Part shown: piece after piece, positions 1 to 8,475 of the stretch
Layout of the letters: each line of letters begins with the position of its first letter
Position numbering within the stretch: the stretch's first letter is position 1
NCBI RefSeq assembly: GCF_001613145.1
Contig: NZ_BDBU01000005.1
Location: forward strand, 186,001 to 250,000
Direction of reading: 5' to 3'
DNA: 64,000 bases
DNA from: Nocardia jejuensis NBRC 103114
GTDB lineage: Bacteria > Actinomycetota > Actinomycetes > Mycobacteriales > Mycobacteriaceae
Translations under genes and position numbers: made by a program
The notes under the pieces: generated by a model
Seen by the model: the letters and a program-made list of their open reading frames with translations, nothing else
Told to the model about the DNA's origin: nothing
Database searches by the model: none

Positions 1-655
1 CGAGAATCGCTTTCACCTCGCCCAGGTCGAGCCGCTTGCCGACGCCGTCGGTGCACAGCAGCAGCCTGCCCGCGCTGGAACCGGTCGAGGCCTGCCCGAT
101 CTCACCGGGTCGGGTGGTGCGCGCGGAGGTGGTCACCAGATGCCCCATCCCCGGCATCGGCTCCTGACCACGAGCCCGGAAGTACTCCGCGACAGTGTGA
201 TCGGTGGTGATCTGGTGCAGTACGCGCCCGTTCCATCGGTACGCGCGGCAGTCGCCCACCCAGGCGATGTCGCAGGGACCGTCCGGCTGCCCGCTCGCCG
301 GGAGCACCGCCACGACCAGCACGCTGTCGGCCGAGGAGTCCGGCAGTTGACGCAGCAGTTCCCTTTGCGCGGCGAGGATTCCGGCATACGCGCCCTCGGC
401 CACCGCGACCCGAGCCGCCGTCCGGGCCACGATCCGCGCCGCCCGAGCCGCGCCGAGATGATCGCCCACCCCGTCCGCGACCACGAATACGCTGCGCCCC
501 AGCCGCTCATCGGTGAGGGTCGCGACCGCGTCCGCGTTGAGCGTGCGGCTGCCCACCCGGCTCACCGCGGATCCCGCGACGGCACCGAGCCGTGGCGCGT
601 CCCCGCTCGGCACGATGGGCACGGCGGATCCGATCTCGATGGCTGCGGTGTGCAT
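1..655 (-). CDS. PP2C-family serine/threonine phosphatase (3' end outside window)
   Basis: Metal-dependent protein phosphatase of the PP2C type, predicted to remove phosphate from Ser/Thr residues of cytosolic proteins, probably opposing Ser/Thr kinases. Only the first 218 codons are in the window. The metal-binding motif DGVGD is at residues 61-65, a second core motif reads WVGDCRAYRW, and a late acidic motif CTDGVGKRLD appears near residue 205, so nearly the whole catalytic fold is present. The ATG at 655 is preceded by a strong ribosome-binding site (GAGGAGGT, 9 nt upstream). No membrane segment or extra domain is visible. Family assignment is firm; the substrate is unknown. It may be co-directional with tam but a hairpin separates them. 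Confidence 0.88.
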   Translation of the reverse strand, partial: MHTAAIEIGSAVPIVPSGDAPRLGAVAGSAVSRVGSRTLNADAVATLTDERLGRSVFVVADGVGDHLGAARAARIVARTAARVAVAEGAYAGILAAQRELLRQLPDSSADSVLVVAVLPASGQPDGPCDIAWVGDCRAYRWNGRVLHQITTDHTVAEYFRARGQEPMPGMGHLVTTSARTTRPGEIGQASTGSSAGRLLLCTDGVGKRLDLGEVKAIL

Positions 656-683
656 TGGCCCGACCTCCTCGGACTAGCGCGAC

Positions 684-704
684 GAGTGCTGTCGAGCAGC
701 ACTC
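684..704 (-). terminator. Hairpin between tam and the phosphatase gene
   Basis: Perfect 8-bp inverted repeat GAGTGCTG / CAGCACTC with a 5-nt loop, lying after the tam stop and before the PP2C start on the minus strand. There is no T tract, so termination is only possible; an operator for the phosphatase gene is the alternative. Confidence 0.35.
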
Positions 705-810
705 CCCTATTCAACGATCAGAACCCGTGGGATGCTCCCGAATCTCCTGTGGAAATGCTGTGGACCTGCGACGATGAGGTCGCGATTCGATCACGGCGAG
801 AGCACCCGAA

Positions 811-1608
811 TCACTCTGGTGACGAAGTGGGCGACTCCGGTGACGATGCGGTCCGAGCGACAACGAACACGCGGCGGAACGGCAGCCAGGTGGTGCCGTC
901 GGTCTGGGCCGGGTAGGCCTCGCGCAGCAGCGGGGCCAATTGCGCCCGGAACTCCTGCCATTCGGCCTCGTCCAGGGCATCGCGCACGGGCGTGAGGGCG
1001 GTACCGCTGACCCATTCCAGGACCGGATCCGGGCCCTCGAGTCGCTGCAGATAGGTGCTCTCCCAGGCGTCCACCGTCGCGCCGGCGGCGGTCAGCACCC
1101 GGGCGTAGCCCTCCGGATCGAGCACCGCGCGCGGCTCCAGAAGCCCTGCCGGACCCAGCTTTTCGCGCCATTGCTCGGTGGCCGCGAGAGTGCGGATCGA
1201 AATGTGCGAGGGCGCATCGAAATTCCCGGGCACCTGAAAGGCCAGCCAGGCCCCGGCGGGCAGCTCCTGCGCCCACCGCAGCAGCAGTTCCTGATGGCCG
1301 GGCACCCACTGCAGCACGGCGTTGGACACCACGACATCGGTGTCCGCGCTCGGCCGCCAGGTCCGCACATCCCCCAGCGAGGCGGCGATGCCCCGGGAGC
1401 GCGCCGCCGCCACCATCTCCGGCGAGGAATCGGATGCCTCGAGCTCGGCCTCGGGCCAGCGCTCACCCAGCGTCACGGTCAGATTTCCCGGCCCGCAGCC
1501 CAGATCCACCACCCGCCGCGGTTTCTCGGCCCGCACCCGGTTCACCAGATCGAAGAACGGGCGAGCCCGATGATCATCGAACGCCAGGTACTGCTGCGGA
1601 TCCCACAT
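811..1608 (-). CDS. tam: Trans-aconitate 2-methyltransferase
   Basis: SAM-dependent methyltransferase that esterifies trans-aconitate, a spontaneous by-product of the TCA cycle that inhibits aconitase. The 265-residue protein begins MWDPQQYLAFDDHRARPF, the characteristic N-terminus of Tam proteins. The SAM-binding motif I is VVDLGCGPGN (about residues 33-42) and a later SNAVLQWVPGH segment is also typical. Length matches the family (about 260 residues). The start at 1608 is chosen over an upstream ATG (1632) because GGAAGGTGG lies 6 nt before it and because the family starts there. The gene is divergent from the P450 gene. The extreme C-terminus is Ser/Pro-rich (SSPESPTSSPE) and unlikely to be structured. 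Confidence 0.92.
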   Translation of the reverse strand: MWDPQQYLAFDDHRARPFFDLVNRVRAEKPRRVVDLGCGPGNLTVTLGERWPEAELEASDSSPEMVAAARSRGIAASLGDVRTWRPSADTDVVVSNAVLQWVPGHQELLLRWAQELPAGAWLAFQVPGNFDAPSHISIRTLAATEQWREKLGPAGLLEPRAVLDPEGYARVLTAAGATVDAWESTYLQRLEGPDPVLEWVSGTALTPVRDALDEAEWQEFRAQLAPLLREAYPAQTDGTTWLPFRRVFVVARTASSPESPTSSPE

Positions 1609-1728
1609 GCTGCGCCACCTTCCACCGGTCACTGCCGCTTCGGTCGATCGCAGCGTAACCCCGGGGTGTCCCGGTAAACCCGGACCGGACCCACGTCACA
1701 CGACCGATCCAACCGAGCGAACGGACTG

Positions 1729-1767
1729 TTGACCGAGTCATCGTGTCCCATTAACGTGTATGAGACA
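1729..1767 (+). promoter_or_regulatory. P450-tetR promoter overlapped by a TetR-type operator
   Basis: A good sigma-70-type promoter, TTGACC (1729-1734), 17 bp, TAACGT (1752-1757), is overlapped by an inverted repeat with arms TGTCCCAT (1744-1751) and ATGAGACA (1760-1767), differing from perfect symmetry at one base pair. A further half-site-like GTCCCATGA follows at 1773-1781. A protein bound here would cover the -10 box and start site. The obvious candidate is the TetR protein encoded downstream in the same unit. Sequence pattern is seen directly; the regulator assignment is inferred. Confidence 0.7.
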
Positions 1768-1806
1768 TCACGTCCCATGAAAGTCGTGCAGGCAAGGACC
1801 AGGACC

Positions 1807-3432
1807 ATGGCAGACGCTGTCGATTCCTCCACGCAACCCGCACCGGCGCACCCTTCGCGTTTGCATCCCCCGCGCTGGGCGCCGACCTTCGTGCGATGGC
1901 ACCGAACGAAGGTGACCTGGCGCGAATCGATTCGCTTGGCGGTGGGAATCCTTCCGCGCGTGCGCGACCACACCGTGCTGGACTACGTGTCGAACCTGCC
2001 CGGCCAGGACGACGTCCTGGTAGCGCGGGTGCCGTTCGCGAAGTTCGTCGTGGTGCGCAGTCCCGAACTGGCGCGACAGGTGCTCGTCACCAACCAGAAC
2101 AACTACACCAAGAGTCCCGAGTACGACATGCTCGCGGTCGCCTTCGGGCGCGGGCTGGTGACAGATCGGGACGAGCAGCAGTGGCAACGCAATCGGCGGC
2201 TCGTACAACCGATCTTCGGCAAGCGCAATGTCGACGGCTTCGCACCCGTCATGGTGGCGGCGGCACGCGATGCCGTCACCAGGATCCGCACCCTGTCCGA
2301 GTCCGGCGGCGCGATCGACATCAATGCCGAAATGAACCGCCTCACACTGGATATCACCTCGCGAACCATGTTCGGCACCGATATCACCGGGCCGATGTCC
2401 GAAGTCGTGCTCGGCCGCCTGCTGAAGTTCTTCGGGCGCGGTTTCATGACCAATGCCAGTCGCCCCGTGTACAACACAGCGGTCCGGCTGCACCGGCGTT
2501 CGGGTCGCGACGGCGAACCGGCCAACTCCCGGCTGCCGATCCGCATCATGCGCGCGGCGGGCTGGATGGTCGAGCCGCGCGCCATGCGCGATCTGCGCCA
2601 TGCCGAACACGTGGTGGACGGGCTGATCGCCGATCATCGCGGCGGGCGCATCGACCGCAGGGACAATCTGCTCGCCCTGCTGATGGACGCGTCGGATCCC
2701 GAAACCGGTTACCGCTACAGCGATCAGGAGATCCACGACGAGCTGATGACCTTCATCGGCGCCGGAATGGAAACCACCGCAACGGCATTGACGTGGGTCT
2801 GGCAGCTGCTCTCGGAACACCCCGCCGCCCGCGAGCGACTGCGTGAGGAGGTGCGAACGGTACTGGGCTCACGCGCGGCGACCGCCGCCGACATCGAGAA
2901 TCTGCCGTGGACCCAGGCGGTGGTCTCCGAGACCATGCGACTGCTGCCACCGGTGATCGGATTGGCAAGGACCGCAAAGGATCACGATGTGCTCGGCGGC
3001 TATCCGATCAAGCCCGGCACCACCGTCGCGATCGTCCTGCACGGGCTGCACCACCATCCCCGGGTGTGGGATCGTCCCGAGGAATTCGATCCGGCCCGCT
3101 TCCTGCCGGAGGTCCTCGAGCGCACGCAGAAACGCGCCGCGATCCCGTTCGGCGCGGGCAAACGCATGTGCGTCGCTTCGGGTTTCGCCAGCATGGAGGC
3201 CACGCTGGTGGTCGCCACCTTCGCACAGCAGCTGACCTTGGACGCGGTCTCCGACAAGCGGGTGCGGCGGCAGATCTCCTTCACCGGCGGCCCCGACGGC
3301 CCGCTGCCCATGCGCGTCCACTTCGCACCGGTGACCGGGCCCGGCGATGCCCCTGCCGATTCCGGTCCCGCCCACGATTCCGGCCCCGCCCACGATCGCG
3401 GTACCGCCGCCGAATCCGGCCGCGCCGTATAG
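1807..3432 (+). CDS. Cytochrome P450 monooxygenase
   Basis: Haem-thiolate monooxygenase, predicted soluble and dependent on a separate ferredoxin/reductase. All signatures are present: I-helix AGMETT (about residue 318), the ExxR motif ETMR (about 375), and the haem loop PFGAGKRMC with the Cys ligand near residue 457. The chosen ATG at 1807 has AGGACCAGG just upstream; in-frame ATGs at 1729 and 1777 lie inside the promoter/operator. At 541 residues it is longer than usual because of a C-terminal tail with the repeated unit DSGPAHD and other Ser/Gly/Asp-rich sequence. It is 9 nt from the tetR gene, so the two are probably co-transcribed and the substrate is likely the TetR ligand or a relative of it. 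The substrate cannot be told from sequence. Confidence 0.93.
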   Translation: MADAVDSSTQPAPAHPSRLHPPRWAPTFVRWHRTKVTWRESIRLAVGILPRVRDHTVLDYVSNLPGQDDVLVARVPFAKFVVVRSPELARQVLVTNQNNYTKSPEYDMLAVAFGRGLVTDRDEQQWQRNRRLVQPIFGKRNVDGFAPVMVAAARDAVTRIRTLSESGGAIDINAEMNRLTLDITSRTMFGTDITGPMSEVVLGRLLKFFGRGFMTNASRPVYNTAVRLHRRSGRDGEPANSRLPIRIMRAAGWMVEPRAMRDLRHAEHVVDGLIADHRGGRIDRRDNLLALLMDASDPETGYRYSDQEIHDELMTFIGAGMETTATALTWVWQLLSEHPAARERLREEVRTVLGSRAATAADIENLPWTQAVVSETMRLLPPVIGLARTAKDHDVLGGYPIKPGTTVAIVLHGLHHHPRVWDRPEEFDPARFLPEVLERTQKRAAIPFGAGKRMCVASGFASMEATLVVATFAQQLTLDAVSDKRVRRQISFTGGPDGPLPMRVHFAPVTGPGDAPADSGPAHDSGPAHDRGTAAESGRAV

Positions 3433-3441
3433 TTCGACGCC

Positions 3442-4197
3442 GTGAACCACCCCATCGACAGGCGCGCCCATCGTCGGCGGTCGAGCGGAAGTCGCTGGCA
3501 GGAGCATAATTCCGCGCGCCAGAACTTGATCATGTCCGCCGCCGCGGATCTGATCGAGGAACACCGGCCGGGTGCGGAGATCTCGATCCAGCAAATCGCC
3601 CAGCGCGCCGGACTGGCGCGCTCGGTGGTCTACCGCCAGTTCGACAATCGCGAGGATCTGGACGCGCACGTGCGCGAGTTCATCCTCGGGCGGTACCTGG
3701 CGGAGTTCGAATCGTTGCTCGTACTCGACCCCACCGGCACGATCGAGGCCATCATCGCGGACGTGATGCGGGCCGTGGTGCGCTGGGCGGCAGCGCATCC
3801 CACGCTGTACCGCTTCGGCCAAGCCGGGCCGGTGCACGGGCACGCCGCCGGTGAGACCAGTCTGTCGATCGCCCGGCACCATATCGCCGAACTGCTCTGG
3901 CAACGACTCTCGTCGTGGACGGCGGTGCTGGGCATCGACGTCGAACCGTTCCATCCGCTGGCGTACGGACTGGCAGGAATGGTCGAGGGCGTCGTCACGC
4001 ACTACATCGATACGCCGGCGGCCACCCGGTCGGACGAGGAGACCATCGTCGCCATGCTGAGCGGTTCGGTCTGGCATCTGTTCTCGGGGCATGCCGCCGA
4101 ACACGGCTTCCGGTTCGAGCCCTCGGACAATGCGGCCGCGCTACTGGGCGAGTTGTTCGCCGAGGCCGCGAAGGGGCGACAGCACACAGACGACTGA
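3442..4197 (+). CDS. TetR-family transcriptional repressor
   Basis: One-component regulator of 251 residues. The N-terminal three-helix DNA-binding domain spans about residues 28-78 and contains the recognition region IQQIAQRAGLARSVVYRQF, typical of TetR proteins; the rest is an all-helical ligand/dimer domain. Translation starts at a GTG. A TATAGT hexamer lies 8 bp before that GTG, at the end of the P450 gene, so a second, possibly leaderless, promoter may give basal expression independent of the P450 promoter. Its likely target is the palindrome at 1744-1767. The first 25 residues are unusually Arg-rich, which may add non-specific DNA contacts. Confidence 0.9.
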   Translation: MNHPIDRRAHRRRSSGSRWQEHNSARQNLIMSAAADLIEEHRPGAEISIQQIAQRAGLARSVVYRQFDNREDLDAHVREFILGRYLAEFESLLVLDPTGTIEAIIADVMRAVVRWAAAHPTLYRFGQAGPVHGHAAGETSLSIARHHIAELLWQRLSSWTAVLGIDVEPFHPLAYGLAGMVEGVVTHYIDTPAATRSDEETIVAMLSGSVWHLFSGHAAEHGFRFEPSDNAAALLGELFAEAAKGRQHTDD

Positions 4198-4469
4198 GCC
4201 ACTCCACCACTGCATCCCGATCACCGCGAACAGCACTACTCGAATCGTGAGCGCCCGGTGTCCATACCGGACGATCAGCCCTGTTCGAGACGAGCAACCC
4301 TGTCCGAATTGTCCGTAAATCTGGCCTCACAGTCTCGGCTCGGTGGACGAACGGTGTCGGTTCCGCGACGGATCGGCGGCGTCGCTGTCCGGTATCGCGA
4401 TCGCGACGAAGCACGGCGGCATGCTGAGGCCACCGGACGACAGCGAGTCCGAAGCGAAGGGAGCGCGCG

Positions 4470-5669
4470 ATGGGATTGCGGCGTCGTCAAGTACTGACCG
4501 GGATCCTCGGTGCGAGTGGCCTGCTCGTGGCCGGAAGCGCCGCGCGCCCACCCACACCCGCCGAGATCCCGCGCGCCGCCGTCCTGGCCATCACCCCCGC
4601 GCCGAACCTCGTCGAGGTGAGCGCGCGCCAGCTCGGGACGGTCGCGGTCACCGACGGAACGCTGAAATCAGTGCGGTGGACCGACGAGACGGGCCGCGCG
4701 CTGCCGGGCCTGACCAACGCCGACCGCACGGCCTGGACCAGCACGGAACCCTTCGGATACGGCCACACCTACACGGTGACGGCGATCGCCGAGGGCGGCA
4801 CCGGCGACATCACGGCCGCCACCACCTTCAGCACGCCCGCACCCGACGAGCTGACCGATGTCACGTTCCGATGGAACAGCCTCGACGATCTGATCGACAA
4901 CGAAACCTACGGCGTGGGCCTGGTATTGGTCGCGCACTTCGACGACGTCGTGGACCGAGCCGCGGCCGAACGCGCCCTACAGGTCACGGTGCAGCCGCCG
5001 GTCCAGGGCGCCTGGTACTGGATCGACGACCGCAACGCGCACTGGCGGCCCGAGCACTATCACCCCACCGGAGCCCGAATCACCGTGGAAGCCAACCTGT
5101 TCGGGGTCCATCTCGGCGAGGGCCGGTACGGCAGCGCGGACAGACGGGCCTCGGTGCTGATCGGTCCCGCACACGTCGCCATCGCCGACGACAACACCAA
5201 GCACGTCGAGGTCTTCGAGAACGGCGTCCTGATTCGGACCATGCCCACCTCGATGGGCATGGGTGGGTCCTCGACTGTCGGCGGCAAGACGCTCTCGTTC
5301 TGGACCCGCCCCGGCGTCTACACCGTGCTGGACAAGAAGAATCCCGTGCGCATGGACTCCTCCAGCTATGGTCTGCCGGTCAATTCCGGCCTCGGCTACC
5401 GCGAGCTGATCAACCATGCCGTCCGGATCAGCCACGACGGCATCTACCTGCACGAACTCGCCTCGACGGTATGGGCGCAGGGCAATACCAACGTCTCACA
5501 CGGCTGCCTCAACCTCAGCCCCGACGACGCGGGCTGGTTCTACGACTTCGCTTCCCCCGGTGATGTGGTCGAGGTCCGCAATACCGGGGGCGAACCGCTG
5601 GATATCTGGGTGGGCGGCGACTGGACGATCCCATGGCCGGACTGGCAGCGCGGCAGCGCGTTGGCCTAG
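4470..5669 (+). CDS. L,D-transpeptidase (peptidoglycan 3-3 cross-linking enzyme)
   Basis: Secreted enzyme of 399 residues that forms 3-3 cross-links in peptidoglycan. The N-terminus has an Arg-Arg motif followed by a hydrophobic stretch (LRRRQVLTGILGASGLLVAG), consistent with a Tat-type or Sec signal; no lipobox Cys is present. Two immunoglobulin-like modules (about residues 45-235) precede the YkuD catalytic domain. The active-site motif SHGCLN places the nucleophile at Cys346 with His344. The domain order is that of mycobacterial Ldt proteins with a bacterial Ig-like and a YkuD domain. Start supported by GAAGGGAG about 8 nt upstream. No partner genes are adjacent; the next gene is convergent with only 6 nt between stops. 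Confidence 0.92.
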   Translation: MGLRRRQVLTGILGASGLLVAGSAARPPTPAEIPRAAVLAITPAPNLVEVSARQLGTVAVTDGTLKSVRWTDETGRALPGLTNADRTAWTSTEPFGYGHTYTVTAIAEGGTGDITAATTFSTPAPDELTDVTFRWNSLDDLIDNETYGVGLVLVAHFDDVVDRAAAERALQVTVQPPVQGAWYWIDDRNAHWRPEHYHPTGARITVEANLFGVHLGEGRYGSADRRASVLIGPAHVAIADDNTKHVEVFENGVLIRTMPTSMGMGGSSTVGGKTLSFWTRPGVYTVLDKKNPVRMDSSSYGLPVNSGLGYRELINHAVRISHDGIYLHELASTVWAQGNTNVSHGCLNLSPDDAGWFYDFASPGDVVEVRNTGGEPLDIWVGGDWTIPWPDWQRGSALA

Positions 5670-5675
5670 CCGGGG

Positions 5676-6140
5676 CTATTTCGAATTCGCGGCGCGGCGC
5701 AACTGCCAGATGCGCGCGCCACCCGCCAGCGCCATGAGCAGAGTGCCCGCGATCACCGCGAACAGCAGCGCCACCCCGAGCGGCCACTCGAAATCCCATG
5801 CCAGGAACGAGATCACGACCTTCTGGGTGTTCTGCAGGATGAAGATCAGCAGCACGATCAGCACCAGCGCACCCGAGGCGAGAGCCAGCCAGACACGGCC
5901 GGTTCGGGTGCTCTTGATGCCGGTGCGACGGTGCGGCGCGGTTTTCGGAGGCGGCGATTCAGGAGGCGCTGCCGTGGGAGGCGCGGTCTCGGGAGGTGAC
6001 AGGGTCTTCGGCGGCGTGAGGCCGGGCGGCGGCGTCACCGCGCCGGGCGGGGACTGCCGCACAGGTGGCGCGGCCGATCCCCCGGCAGGTGGCGTTCCCG
6101 GAGCGTGCGGGGTGGTCGGCGGTTCAGGCTGGCTCGTCAT
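5676..6140 (-). CDS. LapA-domain (DUF1049) membrane protein with proline-rich N-terminus
   Basis: Small integral membrane protein of 154 residues. The first 75 residues are Pro/Ala/Thr-rich and probably disordered and cytoplasmic. They are followed by two membrane helices (about residues 85-107 and 120-142) separated by the short segment QNTQKVVISFLAWDFEWPLG, the pattern of the LapA/DUF1049 domain. Its role in actinomycetes is not established. Start at the ATG 6140, the first one that gives a sensible protein; an in-frame ATG at 6278 would add a 46-residue Arg-rich stretch with no homology signal. It lies convergent to the L,D-transpeptidase. Confidence 0.75.
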   Translation of the reverse strand: MTSQPEPPTTPHAPGTPPAGGSAAPPVRQSPPGAVTPPPGLTPPKTLSPPETAPPTAAPPESPPPKTAPHRRTGIKSTRTGRVWLALASGALVLIVLLIFILQNTQKVVISFLAWDFEWPLGVALLFAVIAGTLLMALAGGARIWQLRRAANSK

Positions 6141-6283
6141 GCTGTTCGGGTACCCCGCCTCCCGCAGAAGAATCAAGGTGTGACGCAGGGCCGGTGGAGG
6201 AGCGCGTGATGAGGGTACGCACACCTCCACCGAACGGCGCCGGTCCCACGGCGCCCCCGTGCGGCGGCGGATGCACACACGAG

Positions 6284-6318
6284 CCTTCTACGTATCTACT
6301 TAGTAGATACGTAGAAGG
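6284..6318. repeat. 35-bp perfect palindrome in a divergent promoter region
   Basis: Arms CCTTCTACGTATCTACT (6284-6300) and its exact complement (6302-6318) flank a single T. It lies between two divergent genes, 144 bp upstream of the LapA start and 104 bp upstream of the SRPBCC start. It is AT-rich compared with its surroundings and has no T tract after it, so an operator or cruciform is more likely than a terminator. Confidence 0.85.
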
Positions 6319-6422
6319 TAGCAAGACCGCCGGAGATTCACAAGGGAAGGTTCGGGCCTGATTCGCACGCGCCCGGTATGCGCGGACCGATACATCGCAC
6401 ACAAGTTTGTTAGCGTACGAAC

Positions 6423-6878
6423 ATGCAGGACAGTGTGACAGTTCGAATGGCCGCGCCCGCCGAGCAGATCTGGGGGCTCGTCAGCGATATCACCAATACC
6501 GGGAAGTTCAGCCCGGAGACCTTCGCCGCCGAATGGCTCGGTGGCGCAACGGCGCCCGCCGTCGGAGTCAAGTTCCGCGGTCATGTCGATCGCAACGGCT
6601 GGGGCCTGAAGTACTCGACCGTGTGCCGGATCATCGCGAGCGAGCCGGGACGCGAATTCGCCTTCACCGTGCTTGGCCCCGGCGGAATGGGCATCAACAC
6701 CTGGCGGTACCGCTTCGAGCCGGTCGAGGGCGGCACCGACGTGACCGAGTCGTTCCAGCTGCACACCGACACCCTTCCGGTGCGGATCTACTGGCTGCTG
6801 GCCGGGCGATCGCGCGGCAAGACCAATGTCAAGGGCATGCGGGAGACGCTCGAGCGGATCAAGGCCGTCGTCGAATAG
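6423..6878 (+). CDS. SRPBCC-family (START-like) protein
   Basis: Small protein (151 residues) of the SRPBCC/polyketide cyclase-dehydrase superfamily, a helix-grip fold with a deep hydrophobic cavity that binds lipids or polyketides. It begins MQDSVTVRMAAPAEQIWGLV and continues through SDITNTGKFSP, the usual N-terminal pattern. No catalytic residues can be assigned. The promoter seems leaderless: TAGCGT ends 6 nt before the ATG, and there is no ribosome-binding site. The related protein at 25578 shares the same motif order (SP E after the first helix, then a Glu-Pro-Gly-rich loop). Function is unknown; the 35-bp palindrome upstream suggests ligand-responsive control. Confidence 0.82.
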   Translation: MQDSVTVRMAAPAEQIWGLVSDITNTGKFSPETFAAEWLGGATAPAVGVKFRGHVDRNGWGLKYSTVCRIIASEPGREFAFTVLGPGGMGINTWRYRFEPVEGGTDVTESFQLHTDTLPVRIYWLLAGRSRGKTNVKGMRETLERIKAVVE

Positions 6879-6893
6879 ATCTCTCGGACGGCG

Positions 6894-7490
6894 TCACTTC
6901 AGTGGCAGGGCGCCGTCCATACCGCCGACGTCGACGACCTTCCAGTCTCTGCCGCTGTCGATGGTCACCGTGTAGGTGACCGTGGTCCGGGCGCCGTCCG
7001 CGGACTGCGAGCTCGCGGATTTCACGTCCACGAACACGTCCGCCTTGTAGACCCCGCCCGATCGCGATTCCACCTTCGCCGCGATCGGAGTCGCGGTGGA
7101 GGTCCATTTCAGGACGGTCAGGATCTCCTGCAACTTGGCGACCGTGGCGTCGAACTTCGTGGCGAGTTCGGGCGAGGTGTTCGACTTCAGCTTGCTCATC
7201 CAGGCATTCATGTCCTGGTAGTTCACAGTGGCGGCGCCGACGGCGTAGTCGGTGGCCACCTGTTCGGCGTGCGCGTCGTCCACTGCCTGTGATTGCAAGG
7301 CGTGCAGATCATCTCGGGTCGAGAGCCAGGCGAGCGTGGAGGTTCCGACCGAGACGACTCCGACGATCACGCCGAGCGCGAGCAGAAGCGTCGAGAGCCG
7401 GATCGCGACCGTGCGCCGGGGCGCGCCCGCGGTCTCGGTCTCGGTCGGTGCGGCATCGGCCTTCGGCGGTGCGGGTTCGACGATCGTCAT
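6894..7490 (-). CDS. Mce-associated membrane protein
   Basis: Last gene of the mce operon, 22 nt after mceF. The 198-residue protein has a Pro/Ala-rich cytoplasmic N-terminus, one membrane helix (about residues 30-55) and an extracytoplasmic domain of about 140 residues resembling the NTF2-like fold of Mce-associated (Mas/Mam) proteins, with the C-terminal pattern DWKVVDVGGMDG. Such proteins are thought to stabilise the Mce complex at the membrane. Start at ATG 7490 is backed by GAGGGAG 8 nt upstream. Assignment rests on position and architecture together. Confidence 0.85.
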   Translation of the reverse strand: MTIVEPAPPKADAAPTETETAGAPRRTVAIRLSTLLLALGVIVGVVSVGTSTLAWLSTRDDLHALQSQAVDDAHAEQVATDYAVGAATVNYQDMNAWMSKLKSNTSPELATKFDATVAKLQEILTVLKWTSTATPIAAKVESRSGGVYKADVFVDVKSASSQSADGARTTVTYTVTIDSGRDWKVVDVGGMDGALPLK

Positions 7491-7512
7491 GGGAAACTCC
7501 CTCTGTTGCTGT

Positions 7513-8475
7513 CTATTTGAGATTCACGCGCAGGTGCAGCGCACCGGCCGGATCGGTGGAGCGCAAGGCGGCGCTGATCAGTGCGCTCAGATCCACCGGC
7601 GGAATCGACTCGGCTGCCGAGGCGGCGAGCGGTCGCAGCGCCGGGAGCAGGGGCGCCAGCTCCGGCCCGAGTGCGTCGAGACGTTCGGTCAACCGGTCCA
7701 GGAACGGCACCAGCCCATTGCCCTGCTGGTACATGGCGGGAGTGTCACCGGTGCGGACCAATCGCTCCACCGACTGCGCGATCTGGTCCACGCGCTGTCC
7801 GAACTCGACGAACGTGGGCGTGGCCCGATCGAAAGACGGTGCTGCCCAATCCATATCGGGCGCGATCGTCTGCAGATCGGTGAGCAGCCTGCCGAATTCC
7901 GGCGAGCGGCTCAGTAGCGCCGCCGCCAGTAGATCGGTGCCGCGCGCCAGGCCGGGGATCACCGCGTCGGTGCCGCGCAGCGCGGTCCCCGCGGTGTCCA
8001 CCAGTCCACGCATGGTTCCGGGATCGAGCTGGTTCATGCCCTGGGTGACCAGCCGCGCCACCTGCGGAATCGACAGTGGCGCACGGACTTTGCTACCCTC
8101 GAGGACCTGGCCGCGCCGCAGGTACGGACCATCGTCGTCGGTAGTGGGGGCGAATTCGATATAGGGCTCGCCCAGCGCCGACAGGCTCTCGACAGTGACC
8201 TCGCTGTCGATCGGCACCCGGTACGGATCCCGCACGGTGAACCGCACCTCCACCCGGGCCCGACCACGGTTGATCTCGCTGACCTGACCCACCTGCACCC
8301 CGGTGAGCAGCACGCGCGAACCCACCTCCAGCCCCGCGGAATTCGGCAGGATCAGGGTGGCGGTCAGATCGTCGCGGAACGGTTCGACCCGCACCACGCC
8401 GAAGGTCAGATAGGCGATGCCCAGCACCGAGATGGCGGCGATACCCGCAAGGGAGAAAAGCGAATTCAGCTTCAC
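7513..8475 (-). CDS. mceF: Mce-family protein, MceF position
   Basis: Sixth Mce subunit of a lipid-import system (320 residues). One N-terminal membrane helix (FSLAGIAAISVLGIAYL) anchors an MlaD/MCE domain (about residues 35-115, including the GLEVGSRVLLTGVQVGQV core) that is followed by long helices forming the transport tunnel. The GTG start at 8475 overlaps the mceE stop (GTGA), a translational coupling repeated through the operon; the reading frame is open far upstream, but that extension is out of frame with real genes. Unlike some MceF proteins it has only a short C-terminus after the helical region. Substrate unknown. Confidence 0.92.
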   Translation of the reverse strand: MKLNSLFSLAGIAAISVLGIAYLTFGVVRVEPFRDDLTATLILPNSAGLEVGSRVLLTGVQVGQVSEINRGRARVEVRFTVRDPYRVPIDSEVTVESLSALGEPYIEFAPTTDDDGPYLRRGQVLEGSKVRAPLSIPQVARLVTQGMNQLDPGTMRGLVDTAGTALRGTDAVIPGLARGTDLLAAALLSRSPEFGRLLTDLQTIAPDMDWAAPSFDRATPTFVEFGQRVDQIAQSVERLVRTGDTPAMYQQGNGLVPFLDRLTERLDALGPELAPLLPALRPLAASAAESIPPVDLSALISAALRSTDPAGALHLRVNLK

